NCBI GenBank assembly: GCA_910583555.1
Contig: CAJTXO010000015.1
Coordinates: 40,794-104,793, forward strand
Origin: an uncultured Eubacterium sp.
GTDB taxonomy: Bacteria > Bacillota > Clostridia > Lachnospirales > Lachnospiraceae
Direction: 5' to 3'
DNA length: 64,000 bases
Under the pieces are notes generated by a model. It had not been told where the DNA came from. It saw only the letters and a list, made by a program, of their open reading frames with translations, and did no database searches. The position numbers and the translations under genes were made by a program. Below are positions 37,147 to 46,017 of the stretch, in pieces (positions within the stretch are counted from its first letter, which is position 1; each line of letters opens with the position of its first letter).

Positions 37147-38850
37147 ATGGAAAAAAGGGAGAATATTGAAAAACATTTAAGTGTTTCGATTTTCAAGGTA
37201 TCAATGATCATCGCCGCAGGAGCTCTCATCGCCCTGCTCGCACTGGTCACCATTTTAAACAGGTATTCATACGCCCTGAAAAACTTTGGCTTTGCACAAG
37301 GAGATATCGGAAAAGCAATGTTTGAGTTTGCTGATCTCCGTTCCTCGCTGCGGGCAGCCATCGGGTATGATAACGAAGACGCCATTAAGAAAGTGGTAGC
37401 TCAGCACACCGAGCAAAAGGAACTATTTGATGAATACTTTACCCAGGTTGAGAATACCATTGTTTCCGACGACGGGCGTGAAACTTACGACGCGATCAAA
37501 TCAGAACTGGACGCTTACTGGGAATTGGATGCGAAAATCCTCGAACTAGGCGCTACGACTGACCGGGAACTCTGTGTGCAGGCACAAAATCTGGCACTTA
37601 ACGAATTAGCGGGAGCTTATGACAGCATTTACACGAAACTGGATCAGCTCTTAACCGTCAAAGTAGACGAGGGTAACAGTCTGGCTAAAGCGCTGACGAT
37701 CACAGGCGTGATTCTTTCGGCCGCCATTGTCATCATCATCATTATGGCAATGATATTTGCCTCTAAGGTCAGTAAAAAAATCGCAAAAAGGATTTCAGTT
37801 CCCCTGCAGAAACTGGGTGAACGGCTCAAAACATATGCCGCCGGAGATCTTTCATCTCCATTCCCTGTTGTAAACACGGGCGATGAAATTGAGGATATGA
37901 CGAATAACGCCAAAGAAATGGCGGCGCACTTAGACAGCATCATATCCGATATCGGTGAAGTACTCGGCCAAATGGCAGCCGGAAATTATACCGTGCGTTC
38001 AAAAATTTCTGATCAATATACCGGAGATTTCCAAAAACTGTTTGTGTCTATGCGCGGATTGAGGGATCAGATGACGGAAACGCTCATATCGATCGGTGAC
38101 GCGTCCAACCAGGTGTCCGCCGGTTCGAACGAGTTGGCAAACGCTTCCCAGTGTCTGGCAGAAGGAGCGACCGATCAGGCAAATTCTGTGGTAGAACTTC
38201 ATGCCACGATCTCCGACATCACGGAAGCGATGGAAAAGAGTGCTGCCAATGCGGACGAGTCCTATACAAAAGCCCAGCAATACGCGGACCAGGCCGACAA
38301 CAGCCGTCAGGAAATGGATACGATGATGGCAGCGATGAACCGCATCAACGAGACTTCTACACGTATCGGGGATATCATTTCCGAGATCGAATCCATCGCC
38401 GCGCAGACGAACCTTCTTTCCTTAAATGCTTCAATCGAAGCAGCGCGTGCCGGAGAATCCGGACGTGGTTTCGCCGTCGTTGCAGACCAGATCCGTGAAC
38501 TGGCCGATCAAAGCGCGCAAGCCGCTGTCGATACGAGGGAGTTGATAGAAGCTTCCATAAAAGAAGTTTCAGAAGGAAACCGTGCCGCGGATCACGCCTC
38601 CAATGCAATTGAATCTGTTGTAGATGGAATCAAACAGATCGCTGACTTCTCAAAAGGCTTGAAAGTCATCATGGAAGATCACGCAGAATCGATGAGGCAG
38701 GCAGAAATAGGCGTAAATCAGATTTCGGGAGTTGTTGAAAGTAACGCCGCTACTGCCGAAGAAGCTTCCGCGACAAGTGAGGAATTATCCGCGCAGGCAA
38801 CGATGCTGGATGAATTGGTTGGGCAGTTTGAATTGAAGAAAAAGGCCTGA
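37147..38850 (+). CDS. Methyl-accepting chemotaxis protein
   Basis: About 567 residues from MEKRENIEKHLSVSIF (AAAGGAG nine bases upstream). Membrane helix 1 is at about residues 15-38. An extracellular four-helix-bundle sensor follows to about residue 185, then helix 2, a HAMP domain (ISVPLQKLGERLKTYAAGDL) and a signalling domain whose hairpin tip reads IESIAAQTNLLSLNASIEAA. It reports ligand binding to CheA/CheW. No other chemotaxis gene lies in the window. Ligand unknown. Confidence 0.9.
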   Translation: MEKRENIEKHLSVSIFKVSMIIAAGALIALLALVTILNRYSYALKNFGFAQGDIGKAMFEFADLRSSLRAAIGYDNEDAIKKVVAQHTEQKELFDEYFTQVENTIVSDDGRETYDAIKSELDAYWELDAKILELGATTDRELCVQAQNLALNELAGAYDSIYTKLDQLLTVKVDEGNSLAKALTITGVILSAAIVIIIIMAMIFASKVSKKIAKRISVPLQKLGERLKTYAAGDLSSPFPVVNTGDEIEDMTNNAKEMAAHLDSIISDIGEVLGQMAAGNYTVRSKISDQYTGDFQKLFVSMRGLRDQMTETLISIGDASNQVSAGSNELANASQCLAEGATDQANSVVELHATISDITEAMEKSAANADESYTKAQQYADQADNSRQEMDTMMAAMNRINETSTRIGDIISEIESIAAQTNLLSLNASIEAARAGESGRGFAVVADQIRELADQSAQAAVDTRELIEASIKEVSEGNRAADHASNAIESVVDGIKQIADFSKGLKVIMEDHAESMRQAEIGVNQISGVVESNAATAEEASATSEELSAQATMLDELVGQFELKKKA

Positions 38851-38873
38851 CAAAACGAAGATTATAAAAAATA

Positions 38874-38922
38874 AGGGACTATTGCAGATGTTTCATCTAT
38901 CTGTAATGGTCCCTCTTTTTTC
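38874..38922. terminator. Bidirectional terminator between chemoreceptor and fhs
   Basis: AGGGACTATTGCAGAT at 38874-38889 pairs with ATCTGTAATGGTCCCT at 38899-38914. T-runs lie on both sides in the proper sense, so it can serve both convergent genes. Confidence 0.9.
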
Positions 38923-38935
38923 CCGGTTTTATCCC

Positions 38936-40606
38936 TTAAAACAACCCCGTGATCCTCCCGCTCTCATCGACATTGATCCGCTCTGCCGCCGGTACTTTCG
39001 GAAGTCCCGGCATCGTCATGATCGTTCCCGTTATGGCTACGACAAACCCTGCTCCTGCCGAAACATACACATCCCTGATATGGATCGTAAAGCCTTCCGG
39101 CCGGCCGAGCACTTTCGGATCATCCGAAAGCGAGTACTGGTTCTTCGCCATACAGACCGGCATATTTCCAAATCCCAGATGTTCCAAACGGTCGAGTTCC
39201 CGGCTTGCCGCCGCCTCATATACGACATTTCCGGCTCCGTAAATCTCCTTTGCCACCGTCTCGATCTTCTCGCGCAGCGAAAGGGAATCCTCATACAGAC
39301 AGTGGAAATGACTCTCCTTCGAAGCAATAGTATCCACGACTTTATGCGCCAGCTCGACGCCGCCCTCTCCGCCCTGTTCCCACACTTTCGAAAGTGCGAA
39401 CTCACAGCCTCTCTCTTCACAGAAATTCCTGACAAACGAAATTTCCGCCTCGGTATCCGTCACAAACTGGTTGAGGGTGACGACACACGGCACATCATAC
39501 TTCGCGATATTTTCCATATGTTTTTCTAAATTGGCAATTCCCCGTTTCAGGGCATCCAGATCCTCCGCGCCGAGATTCGCCTTGGGGACACCGCCGTTGT
39601 ACTTCAATGCGCGCACCGTTGCCACCAAAACGACCGCATCCGGCCGGAAGCCGCCCATGCGGCACTTGATATCAAAAAACTTCTCCGCTCCGAGATCCGC
39701 GCCAAACCCGGCCTCGGTAATGATATAATCGGCAAGCTTCAGCGCTGTCTTCGTACCGCGCATACTGTTACAGCCGTGGGCGATATTGGCAAACGGCCCG
39801 CCGTGGACGATCGCCGGTGTGTGTTCTAACGTCTGGATCAGGTTCGGCTTTAATGCCTCCTTCAAAAGAGCCGCCATCGCGCCCACCGCGTTCAGCTGCT
39901 CCGCCGTTACCGGCTCGCCCTCATAATCATAGGCGACGATGATCCGTCCGAGCCGTTCTTTCAGGTCTGTCATGTTTTCCGCCAGACAGAGGATCGCCAT
40001 GATTTCAGAAGCTACTGTTATGATAAAATGATCCTCCCTCGTCACGCCGTCGGCTTTCCGGCCGAGGCCGACCGTAATATTCCGCAATACCCGGTCGTTC
40101 ATATCCACACACCGTTTCCATACGATCTGCTTCGTATCAATGCGGAGCGCGTTGCCCTGCTGGATGTGGTTATCTAACATCGCGGCCAGCAGATTATTGG
40201 CCGATGTGATGGCGTGAAAATCACCGGTAAAATGGAGATTCAACTCATCCATCGGAACGACCTGGGCGTATCCGCCGCCGGCTGCCCCGCCCTTCAGACC
40301 AAAACACGGGCCCAGAGATGGCTCCCGCAGCGCGATCACCGCCTTTTTTCCAATCTTACTCATCGCCTGCCCGAGGCCGACCGTCGTCGTCGTCTTTCCC
40401 TCCCCGGCCGGCGTCGGATTGATCGCCGTCACGAGAATGAGTTTTCCGTCCTGTCTGTCCTTGATCTCTTCCCACAGTTCATCGGTCAGCTTTGCCTTAT
40501 ACTTTCCGTACAGATCCAGATCGTCTCCCGATATGCCGAGCACCTCCGCCACCTGCTGGATCGGCTGGAGCTCGGCCTCAAGCGCAATATCAATATCTGA
40601 TTTCAT
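38936..40606 (-). CDS. fhs: Formate-tetrahydrofolate ligase
   Basis: The 556-residue enzyme makes 10-formyl-tetrahydrofolate from formate, THF and ATP. The nucleotide loop is NPTPAGEGKTTTTVGLGQAM. Other signatures are ALREPSLGPCFGLKGGAAGGG, HGGPFANIAHGCNS and TEAGFGADLGAEKF. In this kind of anaerobe it feeds purine synthesis or the Wood-Ljungdahl methyl branch. An imperfect hairpin, GGTAGTG/CACTACC, stands between it and the ATP-grasp gene upstream (40630-40650). Confidence 0.97.
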   Translation of the reverse strand: MKSDIDIALEAELQPIQQVAEVLGISGDDLDLYGKYKAKLTDELWEEIKDRQDGKLILVTAINPTPAGEGKTTTTVGLGQAMSKIGKKAVIALREPSLGPCFGLKGGAAGGGYAQVVPMDELNLHFTGDFHAITSANNLLAAMLDNHIQQGNALRIDTKQIVWKRCVDMNDRVLRNITVGLGRKADGVTREDHFIITVASEIMAILCLAENMTDLKERLGRIIVAYDYEGEPVTAEQLNAVGAMAALLKEALKPNLIQTLEHTPAIVHGGPFANIAHGCNSMRGTKTALKLADYIITEAGFGADLGAEKFFDIKCRMGGFRPDAVVLVATVRALKYNGGVPKANLGAEDLDALKRGIANLEKHMENIAKYDVPCVVTLNQFVTDTEAEISFVRNFCEERGCEFALSKVWEQGGEGGVELAHKVVDTIASKESHFHCLYEDSLSLREKIETVAKEIYGAGNVVYEAAASRELDRLEHLGFGNMPVCMAKNQYSLSDDPKVLGRPEGFTIHIRDVYVSAGAGFVVAITGTIMTMPGLPKVPAAERINVDESGRITGLF

Positions 40607-40649
40607 TGTAAAACCTCCTCTTTCTCTCCGGTAGTGTCAAATTCACTAC

Positions 40650-41687
40650 CTATTCCAAACACGTCATAACATAGTCCACATACTGACTGACAATATCTAT
40701 GTGCGGCGCGCACTCATAGAGCATGCGCGAACCTGCCACGTCCTCTATCTCATTTAACACCATATTCCCATCCCTGTCAAACAGAAAATCAATACCGGCC
40801 ATGCCAAAATCGAGTTCGTCCACGATCTGGTTGACAATCCGTTTCTGGGCATCACACAGTTCAACGAGCGCCACGTCTCCCCCGCGGGAATAATTGGCCC
40901 GGAAATCTCTGCCGGAACTGCGCATGACCGCCGCTACGATCCGTTTCCCGATCACATACACGCGCATATCACAAAACCGCCCGCCGTTTTTAATGAGTGG
41001 CTGCAAAACCATTTTCCGCCCGGCGATCGGGCCACAATCCGCCATCGAACTTCTTTTGGCAACGAAACGCCCGTCCCCGTCTTCCTCACCCGCCCGCCGG
41101 CCCGCCGCACGGATCCGCTCGCGTTCCCCGCAAACCAGATACACTTCGCTCCCGCCGTGTCCGTCCACAGTCTTTAGCACAAAATCCTCCGCTCTCTCGA
41201 TCATATCGCGCTCCCGTTCCCCAAAGGCAGAACAAGGCGACGCTTTCCTGGATGAAAGAAGATCAGCCGAAGAGGCTTTGGTTAAAAATCGCTCGAAAAA
41301 ATAGCGGCGGAGACGGAAAAGCTCCCGTCCTTCCTCCCCCATCATACGCTCCCACTCCCCACCCTCGAGCGTAATACTCGGGACAGCAAGCACTTTCTCC
41401 CGGAAGCGAGCCAGCGTGAGCCCTTTGTCATTACAGATCCGGCTCACCTCATACGAATTAAAAACAGGAATCCCCTTCGTCTCAAAAAAACGGTTGACTG
41501 GCGGGTTGATCGTGCGCACAAACACACAAAACGGACGCTCTCCCGCCAAAATCTTCCGCTCGGTCTGATCGTCAAGAACGGCCTCGACCTCCAGGCCATG
41601 CGCCCGGAAATGCCTGCGAAACATTGAGACATACCCCTCGTTTCGGGCCAGGCCCTCCCGGTCATACACCATCCAAACGGACATCAT
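40650..41687 (-). CDS. ATP-grasp ligase, copy 2 of a tandem pair
   Basis: The 345-residue protein has the order of RimK-like ATP-grasp enzymes: a pre-ATP-grasp domain (NPPVNRFFETKGIPVFNSYE), a lysine-bearing segment (FVLKTVDGHGGSEVYLV), FCDMRVYVIGKRIVAAVMR and the Mg-binding GMAGIDFLFDRDGNMVLNEIE. It should join a carboxylate to an amine through an acyl phosphate. An insert of about 45 residues rich in Arg/Ser/Glu (SSADLLSSRKASPCSAFGER) separates the domains. Six bases separate it from the other ATP-grasp gene. Substrates unknown. Confidence 0.8.
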   Translation of the reverse strand: MMSVWMVYDREGLARNEGYVSMFRRHFRAHGLEVEAVLDDQTERKILAGERPFCVFVRTINPPVNRFFETKGIPVFNSYEVSRICNDKGLTLARFREKVLAVPSITLEGGEWERMMGEEGRELFRLRRYFFERFLTKASSADLLSSRKASPCSAFGERERDMIERAEDFVLKTVDGHGGSEVYLVCGERERIRAAGRRAGEEDGDGRFVAKRSSMADCGPIAGRKMVLQPLIKNGGRFCDMRVYVIGKRIVAAVMRSSGRDFRANYSRGGDVALVELCDAQKRIVNQIVDELDFGMAGIDFLFDRDGNMVLNEIEDVAGSRMLYECAPHIDIVSQYVDYVMTCLE

Positions 41688-41693
41688 CAGCGG

Positions 41694-42563
41694 CTACCTG
41701 TCCAATTTGTCAATGATGTACTCAATAATAGCATCCGCCGCATTGACCCCGGTACAGTCATACAAATTTTTAAAATGGGCGTTGGAATTGACCTCACACA
41801 CGAGAAATCCCTTTTTGCCGAACAAAAGGTCGACGCCGCCGAAATCACATCCAACCGCTTTGCAGGCGGCTATCGCCAGCGCGCAGGCTTTCTCGTCCGG
41901 CTCATATTTCTCCTTGCTTCCGCCGTATGTAATATTAGCACGGAAATCCTTATCGGAAAACCGCCGCATACTCGCGATCACCTTTCCGCCCACGACCTGG
42001 ATCCTGACGTCCTGACCGTGGCTCGTGCTGATATATTTCTGGAATAAAAACGGGGTCTGCTGCAGATCGTGCAGCAGCCGTTTCAGCATTTTCGGATCGT
42101 CCGCTTTGTACACCTGGTCGCCAAAAGAACCAAACGCTTCTTTTAAAATAATGGGGTATCCCAGTTTGGTAATGATCGGCTTAACAAATTTCAACGAAGA
42201 AAAACCGATATTTTCATATGTCATCGGTGCCGATACCGTCGGCGGGATCGGGAGGCCGGCTTCCAGAAAAGCCGTATACGTCTTTCGCTTATCGTCACAG
42301 ATCTCGATGGCTTTGCTGTTGTTAAATACCGGTATGCCTGAAATTTCCAGATATCTGGCCAAAATAATATCCTTATCCCAGAACAATACAAAATCAGGTT
42401 TTTCTACCGACGGATCCATTTCAAAGATCCCACTATAGATTTCGCAGTTAGATTTCACTTCCAGACGTATGCGATGGGCTGTCGCCGCGTTCACAAACAT
42501 CTCGGCAATCTCCGAGAACTTATCTGTGTACAAAAATCCGTTTACAATGATCCATCCTTTCAT
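41694..42563 (-). CDS. ATP-grasp ligase, copy 1 of a tandem pair
   Basis: The 289-residue RimK-like protein contains FEMDPSVEKPDFVLFWDKD, IPVFNNSKAIEICDDKRKTY, YPIILKEAFGSFGDQVY (ATP-binding Lys), GQDVRIQVVGGKVIASMRR and CDFGGVDLLFGKKGFLVCEVN. It probably ligates an amino acid to an acceptor, as RimK-type alpha-L-glutamate ligases do. It lies between ftsK and the second ATP-grasp gene and was probably born by duplication, although the two are now only distantly alike. Confidence 0.8.
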   Translation of the reverse strand: MKGWIIVNGFLYTDKFSEIAEMFVNAATAHRIRLEVKSNCEIYSGIFEMDPSVEKPDFVLFWDKDIILARYLEISGIPVFNNSKAIEICDDKRKTYTAFLEAGLPIPPTVSAPMTYENIGFSSLKFVKPIITKLGYPIILKEAFGSFGDQVYKADDPKMLKRLLHDLQQTPFLFQKYISTSHGQDVRIQVVGGKVIASMRRFSDKDFRANITYGGSKEKYEPDEKACALAIAACKAVGCDFGGVDLLFGKKGFLVCEVNSNAHFKNLYDCTGVNAADAIIEYIIDKLDR

Positions 42564-42610
42564 ATTGACCTCCGTTTCTCTGTCCCGGCGTATTTCCGCC
42601 TTTCTGACAG

Positions 42611-45187
42611 CTACTGTTCCATTCCCTCATTTTCAAACTGCTCCATCGTCATCAGGATCGTCCGCGGTTTCGTCCCCTCTTCCGGGCCGACGACACCGGC
42701 CTCACACAACTGATCCATAATGCGCGCCGCGCGGTTAAATCCGATGCGGAACACGCGCTGCAGCATGCCGATGGACGCCTTATCCTTTTCTATAATAAAC
42801 CTGGCTGCTTCCGTAAACAGCTCATCCTGTCCGGCGTCCGACGTAGAACTGCCGGCAGCGCCCGTCTTCGTTCCGACCGGATTGGCTTCGATATGCTTCG
42901 TGATCTCTTCGTTGTAAGAAGGCCCCGTCTGCTGCTCTTTCAAAAAGGCAACGACACCGTCCCTCTCTTCATCCGAAACAAATGCGCCCTGGATCCGCAC
43001 CGGTTTCGGGTAATCCTGCGGCGCAAACAGCATATCCCCGTTTCCGAGAAGCTTTTCCGCCCCCGCACCGTCTATGATCGTACGCGAATCGATGGCCGAC
43101 GACACGGAAAGCGCGATACGTGACGGGATATTTGCCTTGATCAGTCCCGTGATCACGTTGACGGACGGTCGCTGGGTCGCGAGCACCAGATGGATGCCCG
43201 CCGCGCGCGCTAACTGCGCCAGCCGGCACACGGCGTCCTCAACCTCGCCGGGAGCGACCATCATCAGATCCGCGAACTCATCCACGATAATGACGATCTG
43301 GCACATTTTCTCGTGTTCGCCATCTTCCGGCTGCTTCTGCGCGGCTATTTTTTTATTGTAACTCTTCATATCCCGGACGCCAAGCTCCGCAAATTTATTA
43401 TAGCGGACTGTCATTTCCTGGACCGCCCAGTTCAGCGCGGCCGACGCTTTTTTCGGATCGGTCACGACCGGTATCATCAGATGCGGGATATCCGCATAAG
43501 CTGTCAATTCCACCATCTTCGGATCGACCATGATAAACTTGACGTCGTCGGGAGAGGCTTTATAAATAATACTCATGATCAGCGTATTGATGCACACCGA
43601 TTTACCGGAACCCGTCGCGCCTGCCACGAGCAGGTGAGGCATTTTCGCAATATCAGTTACGATCGTTTTTCCTCCGATGTCCTTCCCCACGGCAAATGAC
43701 ACATTGGACTTCGCCTCCTGAAATTCCGTACTCTCCAACAGTTCGCGGAGCGTTACCATATTGCGTTTGGCATTCGGCACTTCGATGCCGACCGCCGCTT
43801 TTCCCGGAATCGGCGCTTCGATCCGGATGTCAGACGCGGCCAGGCTCAGTTTGATATCGTCAGTCAGTCTCGTAATACTGCTGACCTTGACGCCCTGCTC
43901 CGGAACCAGCTCATACCTCGTCACACTCGGCCCGCAGCTCACATCTCCCATTTTCACCCTGACGCCAAAACTCTCCAGTGTTTCCTGAAGTTTCGACGCC
44001 GTCTGCAGCAGATCAGTATCACTGATCTTTGCCTTATTTTTCGGTTTGGAAAGCAGTGAGAGCGGCGGGAACTTATATGTACGGGCATCGCCGTCCGCTT
44101 TCCTGATCTCATCCCCGATCTTTTCTACTTCACTCCTGACCTGCTCATCTCCGGTCTTCGCATTCGTCTTCCGTCCGTGAGTCCCCGCACCCTGTGCAGC
44201 GCTGCCGGCTGTCTCCGCGCGGCCGGCCTCCCGTTTCCCGTCCTGTCTCGCACCGAATTTCGACTCGAGCTCTTCCTGATAGATCGGTTCCGCTGGCTCG
44301 TAACTACTCTGCTCCGGCGCCGAATCGCCGCGGATGATCGAAATATTTGGCTTCTTCTCCGTCGGCTGCACCGCCGGCTCTTCCTGGCTGCCTTCTGCCC
44401 GCTTGCGCTCTGCCCGGCTGGTATCTGCCCGCTCGCTCCCTGCCTGACTGATCTTCGCACGCTTGTCCTCTTCCTCACGATTCCCGGCCTGCGTTTCCGG
44501 CCCATTCTCCCCGCCCTGCTTTTTTTTCAGCTTTGCGCGTTTTTTCTTCTTTTCAAATGTGTGGACTTTCATCTGCCGCTCAGTCGCGTATTCCGGCCCG
44601 GTTTCCTCTTCCACGTCTTCCCACTGGTCCAACATGCCATCGCGCTTCTCTTCATACAGATCACGGATCGCCGCAAAGATCAGCTTTCTCGTGATCAGCA
44701 TGACAAACAGTAACGTCAGTCCTAAGATGATCGTGAGCGAACCCGCCCGTCCTGCTGCCAGCGTCAGCAGATTAGAGAGAACGCCGCCGATTAGGCCGCC
44801 GCCAATCCTCTCGCTGCTGCAGATTTTGAAAACATCGATCAAACCATCTGCCTTGCTGTCGATGACCCACTGAAAAATGGCGCACAGACATATGTAGAGC
44901 CCGCCGCTGTAATAGATCTTTCTCTTTAGTTCCGCATTTTGCGGATTCGAGATATACAGTCCACTGGCGACGAGCAGGCAGACTGGAAACACATACGAAG
45001 CTGCCCCGAAAAGACCAAACAGCAGCCCCGCCAGCAATTTCCCGCCCGCCCCGCACAGATCAAATAAACTCAACAATGACAAGATCGAAAAAACAATGAT
45101 GACCAACAGGATGATCTCCCTGGCAAGCGGAGACGCCTCCGGTACCTTTTTCACTGTTTTTCTTTTTTTCTTTGCCACATTCATCAA
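42611..45187 (-). CDS. ftsK: DNA translocase FtsK/SpoIIIE
   Basis: 858 residues. Four membrane helices lie at about residues 25-170. A low-complexity charged linker (about 200-340) follows, with a 15-base quasi-repeat in DNA near 44390-44450. The motor has LVAGATGSGKSVCINTL (Walker A) and IVIIVDEFADLMMV (Walker B). The C-terminal gamma winged helix reads MLQRVFRIGFNRAARIMDQL. It pumps chromosome through the division or sporulation septum. TepA is encoded just upstream (nine bases). Confidence 0.95.
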   Translation of the reverse strand: MMNVAKKKRKTVKKVPEASPLAREIILLVIIVFSILSLLSLFDLCGAGGKLLAGLLFGLFGAASYVFPVCLLVASGLYISNPQNAELKRKIYYSGGLYICLCAIFQWVIDSKADGLIDVFKICSSERIGGGLIGGVLSNLLTLAAGRAGSLTIILGLTLLFVMLITRKLIFAAIRDLYEEKRDGMLDQWEDVEEETGPEYATERQMKVHTFEKKKKRAKLKKKQGGENGPETQAGNREEEDKRAKISQAGSERADTSRAERKRAEGSQEEPAVQPTEKKPNISIIRGDSAPEQSSYEPAEPIYQEELESKFGARQDGKREAGRAETAGSAAQGAGTHGRKTNAKTGDEQVRSEVEKIGDEIRKADGDARTYKFPPLSLLSKPKNKAKISDTDLLQTASKLQETLESFGVRVKMGDVSCGPSVTRYELVPEQGVKVSSITRLTDDIKLSLAASDIRIEAPIPGKAAVGIEVPNAKRNMVTLRELLESTEFQEAKSNVSFAVGKDIGGKTIVTDIAKMPHLLVAGATGSGKSVCINTLIMSIIYKASPDDVKFIMVDPKMVELTAYADIPHLMIPVVTDPKKASAALNWAVQEMTVRYNKFAELGVRDMKSYNKKIAAQKQPEDGEHEKMCQIVIIVDEFADLMMVAPGEVEDAVCRLAQLARAAGIHLVLATQRPSVNVITGLIKANIPSRIALSVSSAIDSRTIIDGAGAEKLLGNGDMLFAPQDYPKPVRIQGAFVSDEERDGVVAFLKEQQTGPSYNEEITKHIEANPVGTKTGAAGSSTSDAGQDELFTEAARFIIEKDKASIGMLQRVFRIGFNRAARIMDQLCEAGVVGPEEGTKPRTILMTMEQFENEGMEQ

Positions 45188-45196
45188 ACCTTTCCC

Positions 45197-45826
45197 TTAA
45201 CTTTTCGTCAGATTTTTTACATATTCCAATGCTTTGGAAATCGTACCTACCTCATTGACCAGTTTCTCATCTACGGCTTCCTGTCCCACAAGCACGGTTC
45301 CCAGATCTTTGGAGAGCATACTCGGATTCATCATCAGCTCCTCGATCCGCTCCTTCTTCGCCTCGCAGTTACGGACGATAAAATCCACGATCCGGTCCTG
45401 AATCTGCTGAAACTGCCCGTACGTCTGGGGCGCGCCGATCACCATGCCGCTCATGCGCACCGGATGGATGATCATTGTCGCGCTCGGCACGATAAAAGAA
45501 TGATCGGTCGCTACCGCCAACGGCACTCCGATGGAATGGCTGTCCCCGATAATGAGCGATACTGTCGGCTTACTGATCCCGGCAATCATCTCCGCAAGAG
45601 CCAGTCCGCATGATACATCTCCACCCACGGTATTGACAAGAAATAAAATCCCCTTTACCGCCTCATCGTCTTCTACGGACGCGAGGATCGGAAGAAGATG
45701 CTCGTATTTCGTCGATTTAGTATTTTCCGACACACACTCGTGTCCCTCGATCTCCCCAATGATAGATAACAGCTGGATCCCTCCAAGCTGACATTTTCCG
45801 TATTCCTTTATATAATCGGTTCCCAT
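45197..45826 (-). CDS. tepA: ClpP/TepA-like serine protease
   Basis: About 209 residues starting MGTDYIKEYGKCQLGG (AAAGG upstream of the ATG at 45826). ClpP fold with ILFLVNTVGGDVSCGLALAEM, catalytic Ser in IGDSHSIGVPLAVA and His in MIIHPVRMSG. The tepA-ftsK order is common in clostridia. TepA (translocation-enhancing protein) is thought to degrade signal peptides or act in spore formation. The pair is probably co-transcribed. Confidence 0.85.
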   Translation of the reverse strand: MGTDYIKEYGKCQLGGIQLLSIIGEIEGHECVSENTKSTKYEHLLPILASVEDDEAVKGILFLVNTVGGDVSCGLALAEMIAGISKPTVSLIIGDSHSIGVPLAVATDHSFIVPSATMIIHPVRMSGMVIGAPQTYGQFQQIQDRIVDFIVRNCEAKKERIEELMMNPSMLSKDLGTVLVGQEAVDEKLVNEVGTISKALEYVKNLTKS

Positions 45827-45963
45827 GCACACACCTTTCCTTTCAAATGATAACATAATACATCACATTAGGTAGTGTGGCACTTTCACGCATAATTATA
45901 CGCATGCCTTTTCGCACATTATTTTTCCAGAAAATGCCTATCTTTTTCGTAAAAAGAATCATA

Positions 45964-45995
45964 AGGCGAGCCCCGGAATCCGAGGCCCGCTTTTA
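45964..45995 (-). terminator. Intrinsic terminator of pnp
   Basis: On the minus strand GCGGGCCTCGG pairs with CCGGGGCTCGC (with G-U pairs) around ATT. The 3' flank CTTATGATTC is only weakly T-rich, so efficiency is uncertain. Confidence 0.55.
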
Positions 45996-46017
45996 TGCGT
46001 CATAATATCTGTACCGA

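Noticed and set aside
40607..40649. Folate riboswitch before fhs
   Set aside because: The gap is 43 bases with only a small GGTAGTG/CACTACC stem.
44125..44505. Arg-rich open frame inside ftsK
   Set aside because: Shadow of the low-complexity linker of ftsK in another frame.
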